A stretch of 64,000 bases of DNA from Atherix ibis (taxonomy: Eukaryota > Arthropoda > Insecta > Diptera > Athericidae). Shown in pieces: positions 44,857 through 55,439 of the stretch. The notes beneath the pieces are model-generated. The model was not told the DNA's origin. It was given only the letters and a program-made list of their open reading frames with translations, and did no database searches. How positions within the stretch are numbered: position 1 is the stretch's first letter; each line of letters opens with the position of its first letter. The stretch covers positions 55,028,220 through 55,092,219 of the forward strand of contig OY282609.1 of the NCBI GenBank assembly GCA_958298945.1, given 5' to 3'. The position numbers and the translations under genes were made by a program.

Positions 44857-46576
44857 AGTTTCTATTTATAGAAACGATAAATTTATACAAGAGACGATGA
44901 GAGTAGAAGAAATTTTATTACAACACGTGCCAAAAGAAAATTAGTTTGTTAGAGGCCACTTTATAATGTCAAGACGATAAGACCAAAAAGTACGATAAAG
45001 TCGCCAAGTGGTTTCTGGTTAGAAGACAGTGTGAATTTTGTAAAGCAGATATTAAGGATTTACACGGAATTTCGTCGATTTTTGAAGAAACGAAAATGGA
45101 TCTTTGTAATTGCATTTTCAATCGAAAAATAAAAATTCGAATTCTAGAAACTTTCTTTAATCAAAACTCACTTATAATGTGAGTAAAGTGCTCACTCAAT
45201 TCGACAGTATCAATTTGAAAATAAATTTGAAATTCGTGAATATTTGGTATAAATTTTGTCATTTTCTTATGACAAGACATATTAGATTAAAAAATTTTTT
45301 GCTATAATAAAAGAAGAATTATTGAGTTTTTGTATAAAAAAAAGGTAGTTTTTTTATTTGTTAGAAGGGTGGGGATGGAGTGGTTGTTCAATGATTGGTG
45401 CAAGAAAATTTGTAAATTGAATACCATTAATACTTGTGGCTTATTCAGTTATGTGAAAATATGATAGAAAAATATAACAAAATTACAAGGACGAAGATGA
45501 ATCTACAATCGTATGGGTGGAGCATGTAAAACAATACCATTAAGACGCATTTATTATGAAATATTGTGATTGATAGAATGTTTGCATGTTGCCAGATACT
45601 TTTTTTCCACTTTCTTTTCTTTTTTTCTTTGTTAAATTTCTTCCTCTTGGAAAGAAATCAAATCGATGCGAATCTGTAAGCAAATACGGAAGGATATATA
45701 AAAAAACCGAATGTTTACTATACTCGTACCGCCTCTATTCGAAAAAAAGCCGATCAAATTCGGCAATAAACAATAAAAATAAATAATGATATGTAAGCCA
45801 TAAGGATAATCATAAACTCATAAAGACTATAAAGGACTATAAAAAAATGGAATTTACTGGTGTGTACAACTGATACTGTCCGCATAATTCAAATTCTAAC
45901 AGAAGACTTACTGTATTTACGAGTAGTATGGAATCGAAAGAGTTGGTACTATCCTTTCTGATTCGTTTTATATCAAATTTTTCATGTCATGTTTTTTTTT
46001 TAAATGTTCTTTCAGTAAAAATATATATAAATACACAAACATTTTGTTTTAAATTTTCTTCTTCCAAAAAAGAAGTATGATCAAAACTCCACTCTCTCAA
46101 TCCTAATATGGAGCAAATAAGAGTAAATGGGCAATTTATTACCTCATTGATATGCATCAAATCCATTCATAAAATTGTAATCGACTCATAAATATATAAA
46201 TAGATGGTAGAATAATCTCATCGAAACAGTTGCACCCATACCTTTGACCATAAAACCAAAAAAAAAAAAAAAATCCCTTCTTCCATGATGGAATATTAAC
46301 CCTGTTTGTTACTGAATTTTTTGCACTAAATGGTTTGAGTGCAATGAGAACTTCTGGATTTGTTAACGAATATTTTTCGTCTTGCAATTTTTTCAGTAAT
46401 TTTTAAAAAAATGGAATTCCATCATTTGACGGGAATGAAATGTCAGAAAAATAACCGGAATAATTGCTTAATTTAAGTATTCAATCAAAATTATTTTTAA
46501 TATATGTTTTTAAAAATAATTTTCAAATTTTTACGATAAAATTAATTATTTTTTTTAAAAACACAATTTTTCCTTA
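44857..46576. other. AT-rich stretch, nothing recognised
   Basis: No TE or gene trace. Small AT-derived open frames only; a run of about 16 A at 46258-46273. Confidence 0.5.
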
Positions 46577-46578
46577 TA

Positions 46579-46678
46579 CGAGGTCTGTTCAAAAAGTATC
46601 GGGAATTTTGTGTTTTTTCAAAAATTATTTATTTTCTCATGAATATCTTTTTTATCCACATCAAATTAATCCCCACCT
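46579..46678 (-). mobile_element. Family D mariner, 3'-end fragment
   Basis: After TA 46577-46578, CGAGGTCTGTTCAAAAAGTA and the next 80 bases match the reversed 3' end of family D, up to AATTAATCCCCACC, where it stops abruptly and LINE-derived sequence begins. Only the terminal repeat, 3' leader and a few codons remain. Confidence 0.85.
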
Positions 46679-46680
46679 AA

Positions 46681-47990
46681 CGTGTCTCGCTAATATGTAA
46701 TGAGCTGTAATGTTCCCGGTCAGCATGATTATATGAACACCACATGTACTCAGTAAGCTTTCAGTTCTGTTCTGATCTAGGTTGGAACAGATTATTCTAG
46801 AGATGTGTCACGAGTTAAGATTGGTCCACCTCTTCTTCGTCAGCTTAATCCAACTGAGCGAAATGTTTGCCTCCTCTGTAACAGTGGGGGAATCTAGCCT
46901 AGTGGCATTCCTCTGCTTTTCAGTTTCCTAGAACGTCACTTTGACTGGGAATCCAGCATAGATAAACATTGCACTGGTGCTTTACAGTCCTCGATCTTAC
47001 AATATAATGGGTAATTCTAGCTAATTAATCTCTGCCTGACTATTTAGGGGAAAATTACGATGTCTATGCCAGATAAATCATCGACTCGAATTACTTCGGC
47101 CTCACGAATAGCCAGAATTCCTGCTTGAAATACACTACACTGGTCTGGAAGTCGCAGGGACATGGTTACATTCCCTCGTGTTTTCCACTCAGTCTTACTA
47201 GTAGTTTTTGGTTTATACTTAATGTAAGGACTAATATAAGGCGTGTTTCCTGCTCAGTCTTACTAGAAATGTTTGATTAGAGCTTCGGAGGACTAATGTA
47301 AAGAGCTTCGTACACTCTCGTAAGCAGAATGAGCTGCTTTTCCTCATTCAGCTTTCAGTTTCTAGTCAAGGATGACTTCCAAGTATCTTGCTTGAGTAGC
47401 AAAACACAGAGGAGTCCCCTTGAGCTTCGAAGGACTAATGTTAGGCGCCTCGGACTCTCTCGTAAGCAGAACGCGACCGAGCATAACCATTTCCATATTG
47501 TCTCTTATAGTAAGAAGATATTTTCTGATAATTATGATAGCCAAATCATCAGCGTAAGGAACCCTCTTAAATCCCTCAAACGTTTTTTTTTCTGAGAGGC
47601 GTAGAAGGTCATTTATCAATGCCATAGTATTGGGGAAATAAGTCCTCTTTAAAAAGTTCTCTTGTGCACTTCTTTCCTAGTTTAACTAGCACCAAATTCC
47701 GCATTGACCAAACTGCTATCTAGCATTTGATTGATCCAGTTGCATAGACATTCGTTTACCTCAAGGTTGTGTAGTGCCTACATAATGGCGGTACTCGTGA
47801 TATTATTAAATTATGCCTCAATATCAAGGAAAGCCACTATAACATACTCTTTATAGTTAAGAAATTTTTCGATGGTTCCTACGACGAAACGCACCCGAGC
47901 TTCAATCAGTCTCTCTAGTAAGTCTTTATAATTAACATGAAAAGTGTTCCTAGTTTTCGGGATAGAAACAGCTCTCACGCCCCTTCACAG
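46681..47990 (-). pseudogene. LINE ORF2 relic: reverse transcriptase and probable RNase H
   Basis: Reads on the minus strand from about 47990 down: VRFVVGTIEKFLNYKEYVIV, AFLDIEA-FNNITSTAIMQAL (first catalytic block), a decayed GLISPILW, then MALINDLLRLSEKKTFEGFK and VPYADDLAII with the YADD motif at about 47545-47556, then LKGTPLCFATQARYLEVILD. Further down SVFQAGILAIREAEVI resembles the RNase H block in I, LOA and Jockey-type LINEs. It ends near 46681 inside what should still be coding sequence, next to the mariner fragment. Stops and frameshifts are frequent. No poly-A tail or ORF1 seen. Clade assignment between R1, LOA and Jockey is uncertain. Confidence 0.72.
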
Positions 47991-48006
47991 TTTAAGTATT
48001 CGTATA

Positions 48007-49002
48007 CGAAGTATATTTAAAAAGTATCGCGAATATTGTGTTTCTTCGAAAATTATTTATTTATTCATGAATATCTATTTTATCCACTTCAAAGTAATCC
48101 CCACCAGATATTAATACTTGTGCCAACGTTTTTTCCAATTCTCGAAGCACTTCAAAATATCATTTTTTGTGATCTTGTTCAGCTTCTACTTCGATGCTGT
48201 CTTTATCTCCTCAAGCATAGCATAGCATCGTCCTTGCAGGTAATATTACTTATTGACCGTTCTACCTTGTGGCAAGAACTCATAATGCACCACGACCCTG
48301 TTTTCGATCGAAGATCTTGGCGAGCTTTTTTCGGTCTTGGCTCGTGCGGCAGCTTCCATTGGGATGATCTAGCTTTGGTTTCCATGTCATAACTATAAGC
48401 CCATGATTCGTCACCAATTATGACCCTCTGGAGCAAATTTGGGTCATCGCGGACAGAGTCCAACAGCTCCTTAGCAATGTTAATGCGATGCTGTTTTTGG
48501 TCGAAATTGAGCAATTTTGGTACGAATATCGCGGCGACCCGTCTCACGACCAAATCATTGGTAAAAATCGAATGGCACGAGCCAATCGATATGTTTAAGT
48601 CCTCAGCAACTTTTCTAACAGTGATTCGACTATTGGTCAATACTATCTTCTTCACTTCATCAATGTTTTTGTCTGTTGTTGACGTGCTCGGGCGTCCGGC
48701 ACGCTTGTCTTCGTTCACATCTTATCGGCCCTCTGAGAACATTTTGTACCACCGATAAACGTTGCTTCGGTCGAAGGTAGCTTCACCATATGCCAGAGTC
48801 AACATTTGGAATGCGTCCGCGCAATTAATTTTGTTTTTCACACAAAATTTGACACAGATTCTTTGATCCATTTTTTTTTTGATTTTCGATTTTTTTTTGG
48901 TGTTATGTTGAGTACCAACATAACGCCACAAAAAAAATCGACAATCAAATACGCGTGACCCACGGAAATTCAAAATTCGCGATACTTTTTGAACATACCT
49001 CG
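48007..49002 (-). mobile_element. Family D mariner, internally deleted, minus strand
   Basis: A 996-bp element between TA 48005-48006 and TA 49003-49004. The low-side end is diverged (CGAAGTATATTTAAAAAGTA); the high side, reversed, begins CGAGGTATGTTCAAAAAGTA. It retains the N-terminal and first-Asp parts but has lost the second and third catalytic blocks. Confidence 0.9.
48160..48871 (-). pseudogene. Family D mariner transposase, N-terminal half
   Basis: ATG 48871 (MDQRICVKFCVKNKINCADA). The helix-turn-helix region is interrupted by TAA just after YRWYKMFSEGR (Glu codon mutated). It reopens as VNEDKRAGRPSTSTTDKNID, EVKKIVLTNSRITVRKVAED and LNFDQKQHRINIAKELLDSV; VIIGDESWAYSYDMETKARS has the first Asp. 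After EYYLQ-equivalent sequence an internal deletion joins directly to GRCYAMLEEIKTASK, removing both the HHDNAPAH and SPDLAPCD motifs. This copy and the 57833 copy are the only two here that keep the DNA-binding domain of family D. Confidence 0.87.
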
Positions 49003-49004
49003 TA

Positions 49005-52000
49005 TATGCTAGTAAAATAGTCAAAATTGGCAAAATATTTTAAAAACTATCAAAATTAATCAAAAATAAAAGTTTTTACTTTCGAATTTTTCGTAAATAT
49101 TTTCCATAAATGAATAAAAACCAATAATTTTAGAAATTTCTGACTAAATGATAAATTTAATAAAAAAAAAATTCTTCTATTAAATTTCTTACAAATGAAA
49201 AAAATTCCCAATTTGTAAGTTTGAGAATTTTTTGTATCGAAAAATTATGAAAATAAAAATACTTCTTAACATCTTTTTAAATTTAAAAAAAAAATCAAAA
49301 TTTAAAAATAAATCACTTTTTAAGGCAATTTGGTACAAAAGAATTTGGAATTTACAATAAAAGTAGGAAAAGTTTTTCTACTTTATAATTTTTATTTTAA
49401 ATTTTCAACAAAACAAGTTTTAAGAATATTTTCATTATTTTTAAGAATTATAGATAAAACAAACAAAAAAACTAAAACTTTTTAGTTCCTCCTCGCCAAT
49501 AAAAACATTTATAATTTTTTTATATAAAAAAAAAGGAAATAATTTAAATAAAAAATTGTTAGAGTATGTAAATACGCAATAATAAAAACAGAATGTTTAT
49601 AAAAAAAAAACAAGAAGAAAGTACATACACAAATAAACGATTTCCATTTAAATTTATGTCAAGGATAATAGCATTGGAAATAATTCGCATCTCCATAATA
49701 TTATATTGATGTCAATCGTTATAAGACGGTGTATAAAGGTGTGTAATGTTTCGTTATATTGACAAATATTTAGAATTTTTCATTTTCTATGATCCAATTT
49801 TTAAGGATATTTCCCAATCTGTAAGGATATTTCCTAAATAAATATTTTTTTCTCTTATAGAGATTTTTCTTAGCAGATAGACGTAATTTTATGGAGTTTT
49901 TTTTATCTGTAAAGATGGAGGAGGGTGTGTTGAAAAGAGGAAGAGATTTTTGAAATGATATATTCATCATGGTGGGGTGGAGGGTAGAAGTTGGAAGAAA
50001 TGAATAAAATGTTAAAAAATACCTGAAATTTTTCTTATACGTTCTTGATTTGAAAATAGTCATCTCTATTCAAAATGATGTCCTTAATTTTGATATTCAT
50101 TGAAAAATACTTTAAGGCACATGGCAGAATGGGAAATGAAAAAAAAAATATATAAGAAAACAGGATCAGAAAAAATATAATTTTTCTATAGTAAAAAGAA
50201 GGATAAACTTGGTTTTTTGAGCAGTTTGCTTACTTGGCAGAAAGTACGAGTATATCCAATCACTAAGTGAAGGCTTAAGGAAAATAGTTGACAGTATCTA
50301 ACAGAGAACAAATTATACTCTCGTACGAAGATGATGAGATAAATTTTGCCAATCGGTAAGCAGTAAGATAGTCAGTAAATCATATAAATAGAAGTGTCTA
50401 TATAATCAGCACAGATGTTAAGCTAAACATTTGCATTACTAGGGGGGGGGGGGATAGTGTACTATTCTATTGAGTAAATAAACAACTTCTTTGCAGTAAA
50501 CTTCAACAAAATCTTCTATCACAGTTTTCACATTTTCATCTATTTATTCAGAATGTAAAGAAAATATACCATGACGATGAATAAAGTTCACCTACAACAA
50601 TGAATATGTTAAGATTTTTTTGGAGCACATTCACCTGAACAATTGATGATATCAGTGTCAGACACCCTTTAAATCAGAAAAAAGTTTAGATTAAATTTAT
50701 CAAGATAAGCTTGTATTTATAAAAGTGTTTACTAGTAGGCACACACACATACACAAATAGTGATGCTTTTTGTGTCTATACTTGAAGGATAGACAGGATA
50801 GACTGCCTATTGCATATAGAATAGATAAACTTATATTCGTTATAAAATAGATATGCGCATAGGTTTATAGATATGAAAGTGGAGACGATTGGGATATTTT
50901 CAAGGATGTTCTATTTTCATTTATTATATTTTGCTCTTTCATTTTATATTGGAAATGTTATTATTTTTCCTACTTTTTCCACGACAAAACTTAAGTTTTC
51001 TTTTCCTATAATATCTTCTTCTTCTAGTTAAGTTCCTTTACTTTTTTTTTGAAGGAAAAATATTCAAAAACTCATACTTGTATAAAATTAATTTAAATAA
51101 AAATTTGATTAAAATTAAAATTTCCATTTCTTCCGTATAAAAAAAAAAAAAAAACTAGAAAAAAATAAACGAAAATTGGTGATATGTGAAATGTGAAAAT
51201 ATCTGAAAGGTCCTTTTTTTCTGGTTGTATAGAAAAAAAAAGATCAAAATTATTTTTTTAGCAAATTTCTAAAATGTTATTTTTCCATAAAAGCTCAAAA
51301 TAAATGAACATACGTGTAGGGATATATTTAAATACAGTATAAACGAGTAGTAAAAGAATCAAATTTTAGAATTCTTCAAAAATTAATATCGTGGGAGGAG
51401 GAGAACTCGAATTAAAAAGCAAATAAAATGAATGGATAAGAGGCGGTTTTATTTAACAAGGTAGATGAAAAAAGATCAAAGCTACATTTATTAAATAAGT
51501 AAAATAAAAATAAATAAATAAATAAATATGAATCCCCCCACATTTAGGGTAAATAGACAGCGATACGACTATAAACTGTTTTCTATGGTATATTCCCAAG
51601 CCAATTTCGAGTTTGGATACAGCCACCCAAATAGAAACTCCTCCATACTTCCATGAGAAGATACGTTAATACATTTTAGTAGTAGCCTTCCTTTTCTTGA
51701 TACCCTGATAGGTAATCGTGTGTACTTTATGTAATCATGTTATAAATGGAGAAAAGAAAAACGAATTGAAAAGATGCGCACGTGTATGTATTCGTATATT
51801 AAACGGATTATACGAACGTTTTTGGTGAAACGATCTATGATGGAAGTTGCTCGTATTCAAAGGGAATTTTAAGGATGCGATAATAATTTTTAAGGATATT
51901 ATCGTTACTTAAGTGTACGTGGCACATGTTTTGATTTCAATTCGCATCGGTAAAAGGATACAAATTAGGAGAATAACGTTTGCTTTGTCCCTACTTTTTT

Positions 52001-52691
52001 CCCAAAAAGCAGAAATATTTGCTAGTACAGAATCAAGAAAAAAATAAAGCATTTTTTTTTTACTAAAAGAAGGAACGAGAGAAGAAGGAGGGAAATAGCT
52101 AGCTACGAGTACTTCTAAAGGTAATAAAACGTTTTCAATATTTTGAATTTTTCCAGAATTTCCATTCATATTCACTCTGCCACCCCATTTTTGATAGGAA
52201 ATCATTAGAGCATACGAAATGGGATTCGTTCTTGGGAATATGCTCACAGGTATTTATATTTTCATTAGGCCGTACATATTTCATCACAGTCAAATTTAAT
52301 ATTTACATACGATAATGTTATTAGGTATCATTAAAATTAGCTTTCGTTAAATAGATTTTGTGATAATGAAGCAATGATTTAACAAAAATATGATTAAAAT
52401 ATTAGAATTATTATGGAAATTTCTTCCAATTATTTAAAAAAAAAAATCCTGATTTCCTGATACCTGCTCTTTTTTTTTAGAGAAAAACATTATGCTTTTT
52501 ATGTAAGAAAACCTACTGAAAGGATTTTGCTTAAGGTTTAAATGCGCTTTTTATTTAAAACACAAAAATATTTCTCAAGTATTTTTCTTGTTAGTAGAAA
52601 ATAATACTACCATTTTTCTATAAATCTATTTAGAGTATTGTGAAAAATATTTGCAACTGATGGTACCCAGTTGTTCTAATATCTTCTTCTA
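49005..52691. other. Long AT-rich stretch, nothing recognised
   Basis: No protein trace. Notable only for a run of 12 G at 50442-50453, striking in such AT-rich DNA, and a (TAAA)n-like run at 51500-51528. Confidence 0.5.
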
Positions 52692-52693
52692 TA

Positions 52694-53750
52694 CGAGGGG
52701 TATAAGCTTAAATCCACCGTTTGGTTATAGATGGCGTGAGTGAGCGTATTAAGCTACCATGAGCACGCCATACTGTTTTTTTATGAGTTTGACATCTGTC
52801 AACATTAATAAGTGCACATTGTCAGCAATTTCGTACAACAACATACATTTTTCCTTTGGTAATCATGTCTAGTTTTGTGCCAGAAAAGGAGCATATGCGG
52901 GAAGCTCTCCTTTATTGCTTCAATTTGAAGAAATCGGCTGCCGAAACGCGTCAAATGCTTATGGGAGCCTATGGTGACAGTGCTTTATCGGAAACAACAT
53001 GCGGAGATCGGCCTAGGAAGTTTGAAGACCATCAATTAAAGGCTCTTTTAGACGAAGACAATACCCAATCGCAAAAAATGCTCGCGGAACCGCATAAATT
53101 GAACGATAGGCCAAAACACAAGCGAAATCTTGCTTGCTAGACAAAAAAGAAAGTCATTCCTGCATCGGATTGTGGCAGGCGATGAAAAGTGGATATATTT
53201 CGAGAATCCTAAACGCAAGAAATCATGGGTTGATCCCGGCCAACCATCAACATCTTCTTCAAGACCAAATCGCTTCGGACGGAAGACGATGCTGTGCGTT
53301 TGGTGGGATCAGCAGGGTATCGTCTACTATGAGATGTTGAAACCTGGTGAAACTGTCAAATCCCACCGCTATCACCAACAACTGATCAAATTGCACCGTG
53401 CTCTGCATGAAAAAAGGACGGATTATCAACAAAGATACGACAAGCTGATTTTCCTCCACGACAACGCACCATCGCACACGTCAAAAATGGTCCGAAACTA
53501 CTTGGAGACACTCAACTGGGAGGTGCTACCCCACCCCGCTTATTCACTAGACTTGGCCTCTTCCGACTACCACCTGTTTTCGTCGATGGGCCGCGCGCTC
53601 GCTGAGCAACACTTCGAATCTTACGAAGACGTCCGAAAATGACTCGATGAGGGGTTTGCCTCGGACGGGAAGGAATTTTTTTGGCGTGGTATCCAAAAAT
53701 TACCCGAGAGATAGGAAAAATGTGTAGCGGATTTAAGCTTATACATCTGG
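52694..53750 (+). mobile_element. Family C mariner, second copy, internally deleted
   Basis: The left end CGAGGGGTATAAGCTTAAAT follows TA 52692-52693; the right end, reversed, is CCAGATGTATAAGCTTAAAT. The right flank is TTAA rather than a clean TA. It is 1,057 bp and lacks several blocks present in the copy at 6441, but keeps the catalytic domain that copy has lost. Its right end abuts a Tc1-like relic. Confidence 0.88.
52865..53729 (+). pseudogene. Mos1-like mariner transposase with four deletions
   Basis: ATG 52865 (MSSFVPEKEHMREALLYCFN). Deletions remove most of the helix-turn-helix (joined at about 53003), the SVTQSAISMRLRAMGK segment (about 53088) and QMERR (about 53109), shifting the frame. 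The second frame (53130-53642) is well kept: LARQKRKSFLHRIVAGDEKW (first Asp), PNRFGRKTMLCVWWDQQG, FLHDNAPSHTSKMVRNYLE (second Asp) and HPAYSLDLASSDYHLFSSM (third Asp, 34 residues later). It then reads QHFESYEDVRK, stop, and a decayed RGIQKLPER. A last deletion near 53727 removes the C-terminal end and 3' leader. The catalytic triad survives without its DNA-binding domain. Confidence 0.88.
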
Positions 53751-54560
53751 TTAATCTTCAGGAATATTTTTCCGTTGAGTTTGTATTTTTCCAAAATATC
53801 TTTCTTTTTTTCTATTCTCCTTACTAAGATCTCCTTTAAATTTTCAATACTGTTTAGGTCTGGGAACTGAAGTGACCATTTCAAAAACCATAATATTTTG
53901 CTCTCCAAGCCAAGTTTTTACCAACTTGCAGCGACGATTATTAGGGTTATTGTCTTTTTGAAACCTTAAAATTACCGGCTTTTTCCATAGCCCATAAAAA
54001 AGCATGGTTTTTTTGGCAAAATTATCTCGTATTAATCATATCCTAGTATACCATTTATAAGATGATTTGTATGAAGATTTTGTACAGAGGAGCAACCCCA
54101 GACCATAACGTTACCACCATTTAGATTCACTGCTCTCGTGGTAGACCTCGGGTTAAACCTCTGACATCTATGCCTTCTTATATATTATCTTCTATCTGAT
54201 CCACACAAAAAAAGGATAGTTTGCAATTTTATAAGTTGCATAATATGAACAGGCTTAGAGATTTTTTTTTAGGAATAAATGGTTTTTTAACTGGTTTAGT
54301 AGTTAGGCTTTTAGAGTAGTTATAAATTACTAAATCTGACTTATTTAAATATGGCCTAAGGATTTTTATAAATAATATTTATATATGCTGGATGCTTCTT
54401 TTGAGGTTTATTGGAAAATCTGCCTACTTTATATGAACTGATAACACGCGTCCAGTCTTTAATTCCTTGGCAAATAGTGGATTTGCGGATCGAGTACATA
54501 TTCAAAATTTTCCGATAAGACTATTATAGTCAAAGAGAAATTCTTGACTTACCATCACTA
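53751..54560 (-). pseudogene. Tc1-like transposase relic
   Basis: Reads on the minus strand from about 54560 down: KPVKKPFIPKKKSLSLFIL (the linker after the paired HTH in Tc1), VVTLWSGVAPLYKIF (decayed VMVWGC), LFYGLWKKPVILRFQKDNNP (second Asp block, usually QDNDPKH) and FLKWSLQFPDLNSIENLKEI (usually W-P-PQSPDLNPIENLW-I, with the catalytic Glu). The Asp and the Glu are about 35 residues apart, consistent with a Tc1-type DD34E element with small indels. Numerous stops; no terminal repeats recognised. The family C mariner next door lies where its 3' end should be. Confidence 0.7.
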
Positions 54561-55057
54561 CTGTATTCAATAAATAAAAATGAAGAAATGGGCCCCAAAA
54601 GAATGAAATTTTAACTCACCGAATTAAATTACTCAAGAAAAATGCACGGAGTAAAAGTAAGAATTTTCTTTCAGTTCCAAATGTTTTGCGATTTCCCTTC
54701 AGTTCATAACTTATGGTCCTGTATATTATTAATCTTGTTAAATAGTGGTTATAAATTAAAATAGTTTGATTCTATTTTTTACTCTTCAGCAAGACTGTTA
54801 GTTTTATAGGAAAATAGTTTCAATATTTTTTTATTCCACTTTTCCCCCAAAAAAAAAAAAAACATAAAAATTATCATTATTTTTTTTCGAAGATTTTAAT
54901 TTTCATAAAAGTTTCATTTAATGTATTTTCTCATCTAAATTATTAGGCACAAAAAAAAATGATGATTTAGAATACCAAAAAAATTCGAGTGCTGGTGTAT
55001 TTTTGGAAAAATTATTCCAAGTCAGTCTAATTTGCTTAACGCGTCAGAAGATGTCTT
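54561..55057. other. AT-rich stretch, nothing recognised
   Basis: Non-coding, with A-runs; no repeats of note until the MITE-like repeat at 55058. Confidence 0.5.
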
Positions 55058-55215
55058 CAAATTCGCTGCATTAGTGTGACCATACGGTTAGATGTATGCG
55101 TCCTGATCCATTTATAGCTCTTTAACAGCACCTGTGGACAGTCCTGTAAGCCATTCACAGGATTTCATACACGACGCACACATCTAACCGAATGGTCACA
55201 AAATACAGCGAATTC
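55058..55215. repeat. MITE-like inverted repeat, arms about 45 bp
   Basis: The left arm AATTCGCTGCATTAGTGTGA followed by CCATACGGTTAGATGTATGC matches, reversed, the right-hand sequence AATTCGCTGTATTTTGTGAC, CATTCGGTTAGATGTGTGCG, with a few mismatches. The spacer is about 65 bp and GC-richer than its surroundings. No open frame. It is compatible with a miniature inverted-repeat element; no target duplication was clear. Confidence 0.7.
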
Positions 55216-55372
55216 AACTAAACCCTCTGACTAATTACTACCACTTTTTATAAAAATTTACGCCTCAAAAATTCATACATAAATATCCTTTCAAAAAAAA
55301 AATTATTGCTTTAAAAAAAATAACCTTAGTTTTCTCTTAAAAGAAAAAAGTTCTTAAGCTGTAATCTAATTT

Positions 55373-55439
55373 CTTCTCTATAATTTCGAAGACACTTCCA
55401 CTCTTGATATTGGAAGTGTCTTCAAAAATTATAGAGAAG
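55373..55439. repeat. 67-bp near-perfect hairpin
   Basis: The left arm 55373-55400 (CTTCTCTATAATTT then CGAAGACACTTCCA) pairs with the right arm 55411-55439 (TGGAAGTGTCTTC then AAAAATTATAGAGAAG), with one small bulge and a 10-nt loop. The size is like a small-RNA precursor stem, although natural miRNA precursors usually carry more mismatches. Confidence 0.85.

Noticed and set aside
50442..50453. Run of 12 G as a possible quadruplex or regulatory site
   Set aside because: A single homopolymer without further G-runs; simple slippage or a sequencing artefact is likelier.
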